Notes: generated from the letters alone by a model not told the origin. Numbered from the stretch's first letter, positions 24,766 to 36,736 are shown. The stretch: 64,000 bases of DNA from Andrena cerasifolii (GCF_050908995.1 NC_135125.1:15587011-15651010); one strand, 5' to 3'. Numbers and translations: made by a program.

Positions 24766-26578
24766 ATGTCCTCTAGTTGCGCAAGGAAATTAAGTGTAAA
24801 TGGGATGGAACATAAGAATTCTAAGATCGCAATGCTTCGACAGACTGTGGACAGCATTTAAGTCGCAGACTCCGAATCAAATGAAAGGAGAGCGTATCAA
24901 GCAATCCTGAGGGTCAGAGATGACGAATACCAAGAGGGGATCACTGCTGCCAAATGTCACTGGTTTCGCCATTAACCCGGCTCTGCGACGAATATTAACT
25001 CGATGAAGAAATCAATACACGAAATTGCCAATGTGCAACCAATCCACTTGCGGTCGCCGATCGCCATCAGATGCCACCCTTCGAAAGAACACCGTCTCAG
25101 TTTCAACCTATCCGACTAAAATGTAAAACTTAAAACAGAAAACACTCCAATTATCCCCAAAACAACGTACCACATCATATTTCCACATTTCCCACTCACT
25201 GCATTTCGCCTTCCCCTCCCTTGTGACGCACACTGACTTCTGCAGCACACCGCACACACACACCACCGCTAATTCGCTGAAAATGTATCGTGACTTTGCA
25301 ACGAGCGCATCGTACGATCGGCACGAACAATGCTGGTGTGTGTAGAGCGAGTTTCAGGCTCGACTTTCAGCGTTATTCTTGGCCCAGCCTCGGGCAATTG
25401 TGAAATTGATGGATCGCGCTGTCACGTGCAAAGTAATCCCTGCACGTCCACGAACCACGGCCAACCGCCGATCGGTTCTGCATCGAGAGAGCAAGACGCG
25501 CCCCGCGTGCCCGTGGAAACGAGCGACGCGGAATAAATTCGCGAAGGGCTCGGCGAATTAATCAACGCGAGGCTCGCGGTCGGGTCAGCGCGACAGCGCC
25601 ACGGGCCACGAAAGCTCGGAGCTTCCCGGAACGCGATAACGCCGCCCTCTGTTTCACTGTTTTCTTGTCGAGCCACCGTTTGTTACTCTTTGTTCGGTTT
25701 CAACAAACATCCAGCGAGTTTTCGGGCGCGCTCGCTGGGTTTAATTAACACGCGCGCAAGCTCGCGACAAAAGGCGCGCGTTATCGCACCGACAAGATAT
25801 TTACTCCCCTACCGGGGGGGATTTCAATCTTGGGCACCGTGTGTGCCACGTGAAAATGAAATTATGCGATATTAGGTTTCGAGGAGCTTCCTCTGTGCAG
25901 TGTGCAACTCAGGGGGGTGGTTTTGGGGGATACTGGGGGAAAATATATCTGGGGGGTAGAAACACAGGCGAGGTATAGAACAGACCGAACATCCGATGCA
26001 TTTTTCTGTCTCACGCTTGAGGAAGACTTTACAGAACTAGATTTTACTGTCCGAATCTTTACCTTGTTAAAGAAATTAATTGCAGAAATATTATACGAAG
26101 TTTCTAATGCACTGTTTAAACACTCTGGTAAAGTAATAATAATTACTCTATTATTTTCTGGATCCTATTTGCCTCGAGAATTGGCTTACTGTCAGACAGA
26201 AATTTACAGTGAAATCTAGTTCTTTAAAGTCTTGCACAAAGTTACTGTGAAGTTTTTTACACATTCGAATAAGGATATGATAATTACTCGTACCCTTCTA
26301 GACCTTATACATTCTTTCTTCTGGCAAGAGGAATTAATTAAAATGCCATACATCATCGTCTATAGAAAGCAAGTCTTCATTTACACGAAGTCCAACTAAA
26401 AACTATTTATACATTGTAATTACCACTTTGCAATACGCATAGGCATTAACATTTATCGAACGTTTAAACATTGAGAACAAAACAGAATTCATTTGGCATA
26501 GGAAATCATTTCAAAGTCCATGCCCCAATGTTTCTAATTACTTTATATCTGAGTTTTATCGATTGTAGTTGGCAATTA
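24766..26578. other. Unassigned sequence; AT-richer towards its 3' end
   Basis: No gene supported. A short (CA)n lies at about 25252-25262. From about 26000 the sequence becomes AT-rich. A 105-codon + frame at 25902-26219 runs through it without recognisable domains. The 3' part would lie downstream of the candidate minus-strand terminal exon at 26703-26901. Confidence 0.4.
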
Positions 26579-26584
26579 TTTATT
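26579..26584 (-). terminator. Candidate polyadenylation signal (AATAAA)
   Basis: AATAAA on the minus strand, 118-119 nt beyond the stop codon of the candidate terminal exon at 26703-26901. The position is reasonable for a 3' untranslated region, but AATAAA is frequent in AT-rich DNA. Confidence 0.3.
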
Positions 26585-26702
26585 CTTGGCGATTAGCGTG
26601 AATAATGTTAACATAATTTTTCATAGTAATAGCCACTGCCATTAATATTTTAGCGGAAATATTCATTTCTGTCGAATGATTCACTGGATTTCGCAATTGC
26701 AG

Positions 26703-26901
26703 TTAACCGTTGACTTTGTTTTGATCGTGAATCTTGTACCATTCGTAGCTCCACTGTAGCTCCGAGTCCTTACCGATCCTCAGTCTTCGTCGGTCCTCCG
26801 GGACTGGAGGACCTCCGGGAACCCGGAACTGGCTCCCTGGCCACCTGATCAGAGGTAGCTTATTCGGTTGGTGCCAAACAAAATTTGGGGTTCGTTGCAA
26901 G
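26703..26901 (-). CDS. Candidate terminal coding exon, unknown protein
   Basis: On the minus strand an acceptor with a long T run (TTTTTTTTTGAATACTTAG, just above 26901) opens a frame of 65 residues ending at a TAA (26703-26705). The first base completes a codon from an upstream exon. The product starts LQRTPNFVWHQPNKLPLIRW, has a Pro/Gly stretch VPGGPPVPEDRRR in the middle and ends GKDSELQWSYEWYKIHDQ plus five residues. It is rich in Trp and charged residues and has no signal peptide or membrane segment. An internal donor-like sequence (ATCG|GTAAGG) could end the exon early after RRRLRI. AATAAA lies about 119 nt beyond the stop. I recognise no family. If real, it is the 3' end of a minus-strand gene whose other exons lie at higher coordinates. 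Confidence 0.35.
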
Positions 26902-26987
26902 CTAAGTATTCAAAAAAAAATTTATCTGCAGGGGTTCAAATTCATTGTTCTTCATTCGGAATCATTTCATCGGTGATTTTTGCTTGG

Positions 26988-27119
26988 TCAGTTCTGTTTC
27001 AAGCTTTTCTTCGATGGTTTTTGCAGGATTTGTTCTATTACAAGCATTTCTTTGATGGTTTTTACACGATTTATTCTAATTCAAGCATTTCTTCGATGAT
27101 CTTTGCATGATTTGTTCTA
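26988..27119 (+). repeat. 41-bp tandem repeat, about 3 copies
   Basis: Three diverged copies of a 41-bp unit starting near 26988, 27029 and 27070, with a partial fourth at 27111-27119. The shared core is TTCAAGCATTTCTTCGATGG with TTTTTGCA-like and TTTGTTCTA segments. The array is T-rich on + and lies just upstream (in minus-strand sense) of the candidate terminal exon. Confidence 0.8.
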
Positions 27120-27317
27120 GCGTGCTCCTGACGGGTCGCTCGGAGCAACAGGAATCGCCTCGCGGGCGCCGAACGCTTTTCCCTTTCGACTCGGACATTA
27201 GGCTGGTAGGAACTGCGCCATCGAATACTCCTTGCATGCTTACTTCTCGTCTTTCATTCTTTCCTGAATTTCTTTTAATCGAGTGATTGCTTGGCGGTTC
27301 CCTAGATTCTATATATA

Positions 27318-27363
27318 AACCGAAGAGATCGATGGAACTTTGTTTCCATCTATCTCTTTGGTT
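27318..27363. repeat. Short strong hairpin (46 bp)
   Basis: Arms AACCGAAGAGATCGATGGAA and the inverted TTCCATCTATCTCTTTGGTT enclose a loop of only a few bases. Only two of the twenty positions differ, and weaker pairing continues outside the arms. It could be a small foldback relic or a transcribed stem. No known microRNA sequence was recognised. Confidence 0.7.
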
Positions 27364-27496
27364 TAGTAGACTAAGGTTTTCATGTAAAGGGAGATGGACG
27401 GAATGAAAATTCCATCGATCAGCAACCTCCTCATGAGACCTGGTAATCGATGAGAACCGAGCCGATGGCTGCGATTGTTAAATATTTTAGTTAGAT

Positions 27497-27765
27497 ATAA
27501 GAATTCTTGGAACTTGGAATACTTCGATAGAATGTAAGAATAAATGTAACTTGAAATGTTTGAATACGTATAAATACGGGTATGCATAACCCAGAATACA
27601 ATTATTGTAGTACGATAAGTGGAACTTGAGATATTTCAGTAAGGTACTGGAACAGATGGGACTTCGAAAATTTTCTGAGTTCTATCTGCTCCGTCATCTT
27701 ACTGAGATATTCCAAGTTCCAATTCCTTAGTGAGGCATTCCAAGTTACATCTATCGAGAAGGACC
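27497..27765. repeat. Diverged direct and inverted repeats of a GGAACTTGGAATA unit
   Basis: At least five related copies of a unit resembling GGAACTTGGAATATCTCAGT occur in both orientations across this stretch. One inverted pair (27621-27660 and 27681-27720) forms a 100-bp hairpin with about 40-nt arms and a 20-nt loop; most mismatches on the + RNA strand would be G:U wobbles. Origin unknown: a decayed satellite-like cluster or a hairpin RNA locus. Confidence 0.7.
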
Positions 27766-30700
27766 AGCATCCCACAAACCCTATTCTATACCTCGTCTGC
27801 GGTAGAGAGTTCTACAGAGAATACTCCAGCTCACTGTTTTTATTCTTTCCCCCGGGATTAACTTGTATTACCTCTGTGATTCGAGTATCTACTTTTCAAT
27901 GCGACGATGCGTCAGCCAGGAACTACGAATATTCGCACTCGTGCATGCAGAATTGTAAATAGATTTTGTCGTAGCATCGATTGAAGGTTCCAGGCGAGGA
28001 AAACCCTCTTCAAGATTTGACAGGCCGTATATTATGCCTCGTTGTCGAAGCACGGAAGCGAGCGTGGAACGAAACCACGCGGGGAATGGAGAAGAAGAAT
28101 TGGAGGCGATGAAAATTCGACTTCCCTTTTTCCACTCTCTTGAATTGCATGTCTACACGCGTTCCTCGTTGACCTCGTGAACGCCAAGTGTGCCAGGAGA
28201 ATTTATTTCGGCCACGGGGAGAGAATGAATTGCGGCATCAATGGGAATCCATCATGTTCCTTCGTGTTTTCAGCTTTCTTCGCCGTTCCTTCCGTTTCCT
28301 TTGCACGTGTGCGCGTACGATGAAAATGAGCTCCTTCAGATCTATTTGCACCTTGGTAATGACTATTCAAACTCCTAAGGCGATTTGACCGTAAAAAGTA
28401 CATAAATTCTGGCGTAAGAAAAGTTATATCTTATGCAAAGCACCGTGATTCTCGAATCTGCTGTCGTAAATCTACGTTGAGTAGAAAAAGCACCGAGCGA
28501 AGGACAAATGCGTTTAATGAAATGGTTTTCTGTCGAGCTGTCGAACGGAGTCGTGTCGATTATTAATGCACACGATCGACAAAAAGTTAGCGAAACCAAC
28601 TGTTTCGGTGCACGGTGCAACGATGCAAATTTCGATAATGTCGTTTTCCATTACCAAAGTAATGGGATCGATTAGCGTGCAATCGGGTAATAAATTCTTC
28701 TGTTCGATTTAATTGGAACACACTGGGCAATAGGAGGAGCGATATTTTTAATTTCTATAGCTTCTCGTCTCTCTCTATTGCCGCATCGCTTTGTTCTCGG
28801 ATGGAAACCTGTTATCATAACGGGAGGCAATTACTTTCTCTCTATTTCACGGTTCTGCGTTTTAATCCGTTTTTTGCTATATCCACCTTTCACGAAGATA
28901 AACGTTATGATAATGGGGGAAAAAATAGCGTCTCCACTGTTTGCTCGCGAGAAAAATTCCCCAACTCGCTTTCAATACCGCTATTTCCTCTTTAAGCTCG
29001 TACAGTCTCTCAAAACTAGTATCCAACAAACCAAATTCCTAAATTCTCAAATTCCCGGGCATCTAACTTCCTAATGTTCCAAGTCTCGCGTTTGAGAATT
29101 TCAAATCTGTAAATCTTCAAGTTTCTAATTCTAATTATCAAGTATTATATAATACTTCGGAACAAAATTGATATTCCTACTCTGCCAAGTGTCCACTTGA
29201 ATTCTATTTCCTTTCAATATCCCTTCGTTCAACCCTCCAAACACCTTCTAAAATCTTCCAAAGCGAAACCTCCCAGCATCTCTACATCCACACCAAAAGT
29301 TTTACTGGAAAATTCTTGTCTTCGCTCTTCGAGTGCCTCGGCACAAAAGTTTCTCGGCTCACGGTTACCCCTTTCAAAGCTAATCTCCGCGGCAAAACAC
29401 CCTCGCCTCGAATCACAATCCCCATTAATCGCTTTTCCGTCGCATTGTGCCGGAGCGATCGTGGAAAGGGTTCGCGGTGCAAACGAATCGTCGCGCGATA
29501 ATTAGCAGAGGACACTAATTACGAGCTGCATGCTCCAGCACGATTGATTTTATACTCGACTACACCCCTCGCCCCTCTGCACACCGAGTTCCCATGCTTC
29601 CGCAACCCCGTTCCCTCTCTGGCTCCTTTTTTCTTTGGCGACTACGTTAAATCTCGCCTCCTCGACGCTGAGAAACGTCGAGGATGGAATTTATCGCCCT
29701 GGAACGAATTCTCCGTGCCTTCAATAGCGGCATATTAATTTTCGGTGGAGGATGGCGGCCAGACGGGGGAGAAACGACTGCCTCGTTAATTACTACACGA
29801 TTTTTCGAACCTCCCCGCGGGTCGATTCGATTCAACGTTAAGGGTTAAGCGCATAACTCTGTCAATTCGTAAAATGTTATCATTTACCAGTAAACTAAAC
29901 ATCCACGTCCAACACAAAACACTTCCCCTTTGAAAATGTTCAAGTATCCTTCTTCCTTCCCAACAATTTCTTCCCGAAGCCTCCCCTACGAAACTTTTTA
30001 TCTCGCGAAACATTCCGACTCCGAAGGTGAATCGTCGAAATCAGTGGACGAGACGAGGGTGGTTTGGACGGTGGGTCGCGTGTTTGCGCGGGCCTCGAGA
30101 AGCTTTATTTGCCGACGCAGATTTTCCAATTAAACCGTGATTAATCCGCGCGACGAATGCTTAGGGCCAAATGTTTACGACACAGGTTGGGACGGGGGGA
30201 ATAAGTTGCTGGTACACAGCGTCGAAAATCGATATAGAGCAGAGGTTTGGAGGGGGAGCGGGCTGCAGAGGAATCGACGATAATCCGATTTCGATGGACG
30301 GCACGAGTTGGATAATTCGTTTGCCCCGTGCCACTCAATGATGGAGGAGAAGGACGAACGAACGCTGTCCTTCTCGCCATCGCCGATGGGACTATTGAAT
30401 TCCGTTTTCCTTGACTCGCGTGACTCGAATCGCGAGAAAATCGAGACGGGCGCAAGGGAGGAGGTTCACCGGCAACGATATTTTATCGTCGGGGACAATT
30501 TCACGCTTCCGCGAGACGACACGGGAGCGCCCGTTGATAAAACTATTTACATCGAGCTATTTATAAATTGCGCAGCTACGTTTTTTAATGAGCACGCGCG
30601 AAGACTAATCAGCCGAGAGTACGGATTAATTGGAGGCTACGGTCGCTCGAAATTCGCTCGACACGATTCGAGCACAGCGCTACTGCGCTGCCCAACAGTG

Positions 30701-31549
30701 CGAAATTATTCTGCATTTTGTGCACGCCGAGCTGATCGAGCAATTCTCGACGCACGAGCGAGCTAACATCGAATTTGCCAAGAATAGAATGTCTATTGTT
30801 CTACCTCCCTACATAGTCCGTCCTATTGATTTTTTTGTAAATTCGTAGCGGAGGCGCGGGTGACGAATGGAAATCGCCGTTTCCGCGGAAGGAAAAGCTC
30901 GCCCCAGACGATGCTGCGACCTCAACGTAATTTGTCGTAATAGACATGTTTATTTGATGTAACAGGGAGCAGTGTGAGTCAGCGCGATCGCTCTAGATCT
31001 CTCGTGGGGGCGACCTTGGAGGAAAAAACGAGACGCCACGCATCGGGAATGAGCGTAATTTCTAGATCGTGATTAATCCCACCGCGGTTCGTTTACAGAT
31101 TCCAACAGGCCTGGGCATTCCGATGCACGCACGGGTCACCGATGCTCCACCATTTCGCCACAGCGACGACTCGATTCGAGTATCGGCGGCCACGATCGAT
31201 AATCGCGCGTGTAAATATACCGCGATGCTCCGTTTTCCGCCAGCGTGTCGCACCGTAAACATTCCACGACGGGAAATAGATCTCCTCGTAATTATAAACT
31301 GCAGTTCTCTGTCGAAAACTTCACCGAAACGAGCATATATAAATAAATAAGTAAATATAGTATAAAGGCATTTGACATAAATAGAAGAAGCAATATTTCA
31401 TTGTCAATTGCTGTGCACGCGCTGCACCGAGAGAAAGATTTCAAGGGAACTTTCCGATTCAGAGATCGAGGTACCAAGAAGGATTGGTGACATTGACTAG
31501 CCTAAATTGTTCGCAAACATGTCTATCCTCGTCGAACGGTTAACGAGCC
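27766..31549. other. Unassigned non-coding sequence
   Basis: About 3.8 kb with no supported gene, RNA or mobile element. Between about 29000 and 29160 there are loosely repeated AAATTCTCAAATTC-type words. The two-strand overlap of short frames at 29200-29510 and 30140-30850 looks like chance. Confidence 0.4.
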
Positions 31550-33235
31550 CTGGAATCCCTTCGATTCGACGTACAGAACTGTCCTGTCCCACTGCTCCGT
31601 TATTGCGCCGCGACCGCGGACCACGTCAAGTAGTCTAAGTCCAGTGGCTGGTCAGACGCGGCGACCGCGTGACACGTTGCAGAAATTCGTATCGTGGCGG
31701 TGTCGCATAAATTAGCGATGCGCACAATGGTAGGCGACATAAACCGGGCTAGATACCAGCGCTGGCAGAAGCATTCAGACCGACCTCGAGCCTGCCAGAG
31801 GCTCAGTACTCACGTGTCTCTGTGCGCGCCGTGCCAGCGAGCACTATTCTCGTCCCTCCAGTCGCGCACGAAAGCACGAGGTGACGTCAGTCGGAAGATC
31901 ACTGGCTCCGTAACACCCTCGGAATATCCTTGTCTGGTCACATCCACCGCGTTTTCTATCCTGCCGCGAGCTGCCGATGCGCCACCAGAATTTCCTGTCG
32001 CACTATCTCTATCTCCCCTTATCGAAGCTCCTCCGCCCGGTCAGGATGGGAACGTAGGAACAAGCCTTCACTCGCGCAAGGGGATATCCTCTCACCGCTG
32101 ATCGTCGCGACTCGCTCGCGTGGTTTACGTATAAAAGTAAAAAAAGAAACGAATAAAGAAATACAGCGGGGGATGGTGAGAAAAGGAACGCGACGGGGTA
32201 GCAGCCGGATCAGTTCGGATCGCTGCTACTCTTCCTCTTGCTGTGCCCGCGACTGTCGGTGTCGGGCGACGCTCGCGGTGTGTCGTGTCGATTCTCGAAC
32301 GGAGCACTACGCACGAAAGAAAACTCGTCCTTTGCGCGCGCGCACCCGTTACGGCCACACACGTAACGCGTATACCGAGGTATCTGTATGCGTCCGTGTG
32401 CGCGTTTATTGTGTGCACATGTGTCACACGCGTGCTCCCGTGTGCGAGGCGTTTTCGGCCGACGTGGTTATTACTGTTCGCGCGAGTACACACCACCAGT
32501 CACTCGCGAGTGCCGCTGCGAGACTGAAGCGCGGGGAAACATGTGCGGCCTCTTACATACCGCGGCAGGAGCGGGGGAACAGCATAGAGGGAGCGTAAGG
32601 GAAGTCAATGGTGGGGAAGTATCCCACTCCGTCCAGCTCGGTGGGGATAACTGGCAAGGACGCGAGACCTAGACGTGCCACTTCCCCTTTTACCCCACCC
32701 CTCGCGAGCCGTGCTTTCGGCCGTGCTGTCACGCTGATAAGGGATGATATCGTCGGCCCACTTGTCTCCCGTGAAATCTCGATTTATTGACCGAATCCAG
32801 GCCGCGTTGCTCCATTTCGGAGCCGCGTTCTTAAATTGCCCGGTGCATCGAGCTATAGCGGAAGACTGCGGACGTCTTCTTTAGTGATTCCTGGTGACAC
32901 CCTATTTGACGATGGGAATGGTAGTTTGAGGGTTAAAAGTGTGGAAGACGAGAGGTGCAAATTGCCAGAGTAGTTTCAAGTGGATTCGTACGGCACTGGT
33001 CAGACAACGAAACGGAGCACCGCGGTGTCTAGGCGTCGTTTAATCGCGACTCGATCGAGTAACCTTGATTTACTTGCGCGTAGCTCGAACGGGGCATTGG
33101 AACGCGCAGGAAGCACGTTATCAAAAGACGATCGCGACAAATCGCCAGGGGAGATTCGTATCGCGACTTCCGCGATGAGGTAAGACCGACGAGATGCAAC
33201 CGTGATTGTAAGCCGTCCACCGTGCTTCTGGTAAG
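31550..33235 (+). promoter_or_regulatory. CpG-rich promoter-like region with possible 5' exon
   Basis: A dense CpG stretch with GCGCG, CACGTG and ACACGTG words, an initiator-like ATCAGTTCGG near 32209 and many Arg/Cys-rich chance frames (longest 222 codons at 31930-32598). Downstream, two good + strand donors follow: GATGAG|GTAAGACC (GT at about 33180) and TTCTG|GTAAGATA (about 33232). The frame ending at the first donor (from about 32970, after an acceptor-like TTGCCAG) is Ser/Arg-rich with no recognised domain. An alternative is simply CpG-rich intergenic DNA. No TATA box is positioned convincingly. Confidence 0.22.
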
Positions 33236-33924
33236 ATATTCATGTTTCTTTCCATAACCGAGTGTAAAACGCACGTGTGCTAACAAAGGACGAGAAGGAA
33301 TCGTAGATCTTAAACGAATCGAGTTACTCCGCGGCAATCCACGAAGGGAAACAGGGTGAATCCATGTTCCTCTCGCTTTCCTTCGGAGACAACTGCAGGC
33401 ATTCGCGCTGGGTCATTAAATGAAATTTCTCAAGGGACTCGTTTCCCATCCGTGACCTTCTGACCCTCTTCCACCCCGAATCCAGCAGGGTGCGCTTCCA
33501 AACTTTACCCACCTATTTCGGTACTACCTCGCGACCCAAAAATACACCGAGGAAGAGATATCCCCGACCGCGAGCGGTAAAGTCGGATTTTCATCCCCGT
33601 CAACGCGCTCCAACCCTCGGGCACCCACTCGGTGTTTTCCTCTGCGGACTATTTATATCGGGAGCACGCGTGTGCCTTTTTAGCATCCCCCGTATTTGTC
33701 ACGTGTCACGCGTACGGTGGCCAACGATGGGAAGAGCACGCACGAGCGCGCGTTTCTGGGGCGGCTGCCGGACTCGCGCGCGTGGAAAGTTCAGCAGGAA
33801 GGAAACGTCAGCGAGCCCTTTATCCCTCCTTCGCCCCTCGCTCTTCCTTTCGCGCGTGCCTCTCAAAGGTGGCACGGAAAGCGGCGCGAGCACGTTAAAT
33901 AAAGGCCGGAGCACATTGCACTCT
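33236..33924. other. Unassigned CpG-rich sequence
   Basis: Continuation of the CpG-rich region. The 217-codon + frame beginning at 33490 has no domain and overlaps a 143-codon frame on the other strand, so I do not call it a gene. Confidence 0.4.
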
Positions 33925-34470
33925 GCTCCTTCTCCGACTCCGTTCTTCACGGCGCTTCTAACGACTCGCCTTGGCCATCGCGGCGTTATCTGCGGTCTCT
34001 GGCATCTTATAGACCCGTTTCTTACCCTCGAGTTTGCCGCCCCCTCGTTGCAAGCCCTCGTCCTCACCATCGGCCCGGCTTCTTCCCGCTCGGTACTCGC
34101 TTCCATTCCACCACTTCCCTTTCTTTCCACCGCGCTCCATTGAATTCGGTTTTAGTTTCTTCTCGACGCTATCGATCGCCCCGTGTCCCGTTTGTTCTAC
34201 CCTCTTATCGCGCTGCCCTTTCTTATCAATTCCTCCTGCCCCACGAACTGCTCCTTTCGCCTCCGCCGCGATCCCTTTACGCCCTCGTTTGCGCGTCACC
34301 CGCTTTTTATGCCGCCCACCCTGGTCGCTGTTGACTTTCCTTTTAACTGTGTTTACGAGCCCTATCTCCCGTTTCCTTCGTTTCATTCCCCTCCGCAACT
34401 TTCGTTTCTCGTTTCTGGCCACTTGACGGTATCGCGTCTTCCCTTCTCTACGCGCAGTTGTAGGCCACTT
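33925..34470 (+). repeat. Long pyrimidine-rich strand segment
   Basis: For more than 500 bp the + strand is strongly biased to C and T (CTTCC, CCCTC, TTTCTC words), although single purines break it up. It resembles the block at 1577-2079. The Lys/Arg/Gly-rich minus frames and Pro/Ser/Phe-rich + frames here are compositional. Confidence 0.6.
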
Positions 34471-35068
34471 GCGAGGGGTGGTCGCCGCTCCGACGCGATT
34501 ATTGTGGACGAAGCGGTGCGTAAAGCGGCGAGTAACGGCACGCTTAAGCGCAGCAGCTGATTTGTGTCGCTAGCGAACACTATCGACAGTTGGCTCGATG
34601 CAAAAATGCCCATTAAAAAAAAAGGAGCAAACAAAAAGCAAGCGCGCGCTCGTTAATATCGCGATGTGACTCACGGCCAGTTTATCCTCAGCCATCGCGA
34701 TAATTATTTCATTTCTTAATTACTGGATCGGTTTCCGCGCGATCGTGTGGAATTAATTGCTCGACGTGCTCAAGGTGATAATAATCACTGCGACGTTGTT
34801 CTCCCGCCTTTCACAGGCTTCAATTCTTGCATAAAATAGGAAGCTGACTTTTTCGATGCCGTAAGCACACGTTCATGGGCACGTTGCAACGATACACGCC
34901 GATGAATATGATTGTTGAAAATGCTACTTAGTGCACGCATGACTCTCGGCGTAAGACCGTACATATAAATACATTTTCGCGTATAAAAAAAAATTCAATA
35001 AATATATTAATCTTTTATAAAACAACAAACGTTTTTTCTACAAAATAAAAAAACAAACAATAATATAC
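34471..35068. other. Unassigned sequence, AT-rich end
   Basis: No gene supported. About 34970-35060 is a strongly AT-rich patch with A runs of up to nine. On the minus strand it would lie just beyond the stop of the open frame at 35069-35365, but there is no canonical AATAAA at a convincing place. Confidence 0.4.
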
Positions 35069-35139
35069 CTAGATTAAAACTCTAGTTCTTTCAATATTAA
35101 CGATTAACCAACGATTCGTCCATCTACTGGCCTGCTTAC

Positions 35140-35365
35140 CCTGCACGAGTGTCCACTCAGATTCTAATTCCGATTGATTCGATAATCTTCCCGGCAGAAC
35201 CCAGCAGGCTAAACCGATACCAGAATAAACAGCTCTAATCGAGCATCCCCCTCGATCCAACGAAAACGCTACGACGGCGAAGGAAGCTTCCCCCGATACT
35301 CGAACTGGCAACCCGGGACAGCTAATCTTCCACGACTCGCGAAGCGTCGGGAAGTCACACGCCCG
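35140..35365 (-). CDS. Weak candidate coding exon, unknown protein
   Basis: A minus-strand frame is open from 35365 to a stop at 35069. It includes SCPGLPVRVSGEASFAVVAF and then GGCSIRAVYSGIGLACWVLP, a hydrophobic cysteine-containing stretch unlike the Arg-rich chance frames nearby. A donor (GTGCAGG|GTAAGC, GT at 35138-35139) could end the exon at 35140. Otherwise the frame continues for about 24 more residues to its stop. The upstream limit is unclear: an in-frame TGA lies at 35366-35368 and no convincing acceptor follows it. No family recognised. It may be chance. Confidence 0.18.
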
Positions 35366-35368
35366 TCA

Positions 35369-36053
35369 GAAAGCGGCCTGCTTAGAGCGGCGTGTCCCTC
35401 GCCGCGGGCTGGCTTCCGGCACGCTGCCGTCGATAACGACGACTTTCGAACTATCCTCGTTAATTCGCGACTGAAACGCGGTGTCGCCGTTTCCTGCTCG
35501 CGACTCGTATTATCGGATTATTGCATTCGCAGGCGGTACGTAAAAGTTCATACCGGTAATCCTTGGCATACTTAGCCGGACTCTCGTGTGCAGAGTCGCC
35601 GAGGTACGTGCTCGCTCTTAATCTCGGTCGAAAAACCTGCTCGAACAATATGCACGGCACGTACACACGTGTACTCGTCGCAGCCAAGCTGCATGCTCCC
35701 GCTCTATGTGCTCGCGCGTACGTGTGCACGTAAAAGTTGCACGCTTATACACACCTCCCCCGCCCCGTGGGCCCCGAGTACATTCTTATTCCAGTGCTTC
35801 TCTCACGTTCCTGCTTCCTGCGCCAGAAAAATTGGCTAACCCGTTTACTGATGCAACAAAGAAAAGGAAAACTGAGCGAGAGCCCGAGGAAGCGCGCCCT
35901 GGAGGCCGCGGAGGAACCGGAAGCCAGGCAGCAGGGGAATATTAGGTTTTAACCGCCGAGCGACGCGCGATTGGGAGGGGCGGAGAAGTCGGTGTAATTT
36001 CGACGGTGGTTACGTAAGCGTAATGGCGACACTGTGCGTGGAATTCTTGCTGA
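35369..36053. other. Unassigned non-coding sequence
   Basis: No gene supported. Contains alternating purine-pyrimidine words (GCGCGTACGTGTGCACGTA near 35713-35731) and palindromic ACACGTGT near 35665. It borders the large foldback element. Confidence 0.4.
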
Positions 36054-36705
36054 CAAGTAAACATAAAGTTGTAGGGAATAGAGTTTCCCGATTTCGAATA
36101 TCTGTTTTTAAAGTACTCATAGTAACTAAGAAATCCTGAAAATTATATCTGCAATGGACCTATTTTACTCGCGTTATCAATAACATTCAATATAGCCTCA
36201 AGTCGTATGCGAAAAACGGCAAAATCCTCTTATTTAAGAATAACTGGCTAAAACCTAGCATCTGTATCACGTTATTGTTTGTGTAAAAAAAATTCCTAAG
36301 GTAGTTCTGTTAATAAAAAAATCGCTTTTTTGGAGATAACTAAAAAAGGAGAGGCCGGAGAATTTTTTAAATATTTTTTTCGGATTACTAGTACCGATTA
36401 TTTTTATAAATTTTATAGATAATCGTTATTATTATTAAGCGTTTTTAAGCGAAAAAAATATTTAAAAAATTCTCCGGTCTTTCCTTTTTGAATTATCTCC
36501 AAAAAAAAAGATTTTTTATTAAGAGAACTACTTTAGGATTTTTTTACACAAACAATAACGTCATATTCGGGTTCAGCACCATAAAAAAACATTTTGCCGT
36601 TTTTCCCATACGCCTTGAGGCTATATTTAATGTTACTGATAACATGAGTAAAATAGATCCATTGCAGATATAATTTTCAGGATTTCTTAGTTACCATGAG
36701 TACTT

Positions 36706-36736
<31 letters not shown>

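Noticed and set aside
31930..32598. 222-codon + frame
   Set aside because: Arg/Cys/Ser-rich product typical of CpG-rich sequence, with long frames in other phases over the same DNA; no recognisable motif.
33490..34143. 217-codon + frame
   Set aside because: Composition follows the pyrimidine-rich strand; an opposite-strand frame of 143 codons covers the same region.
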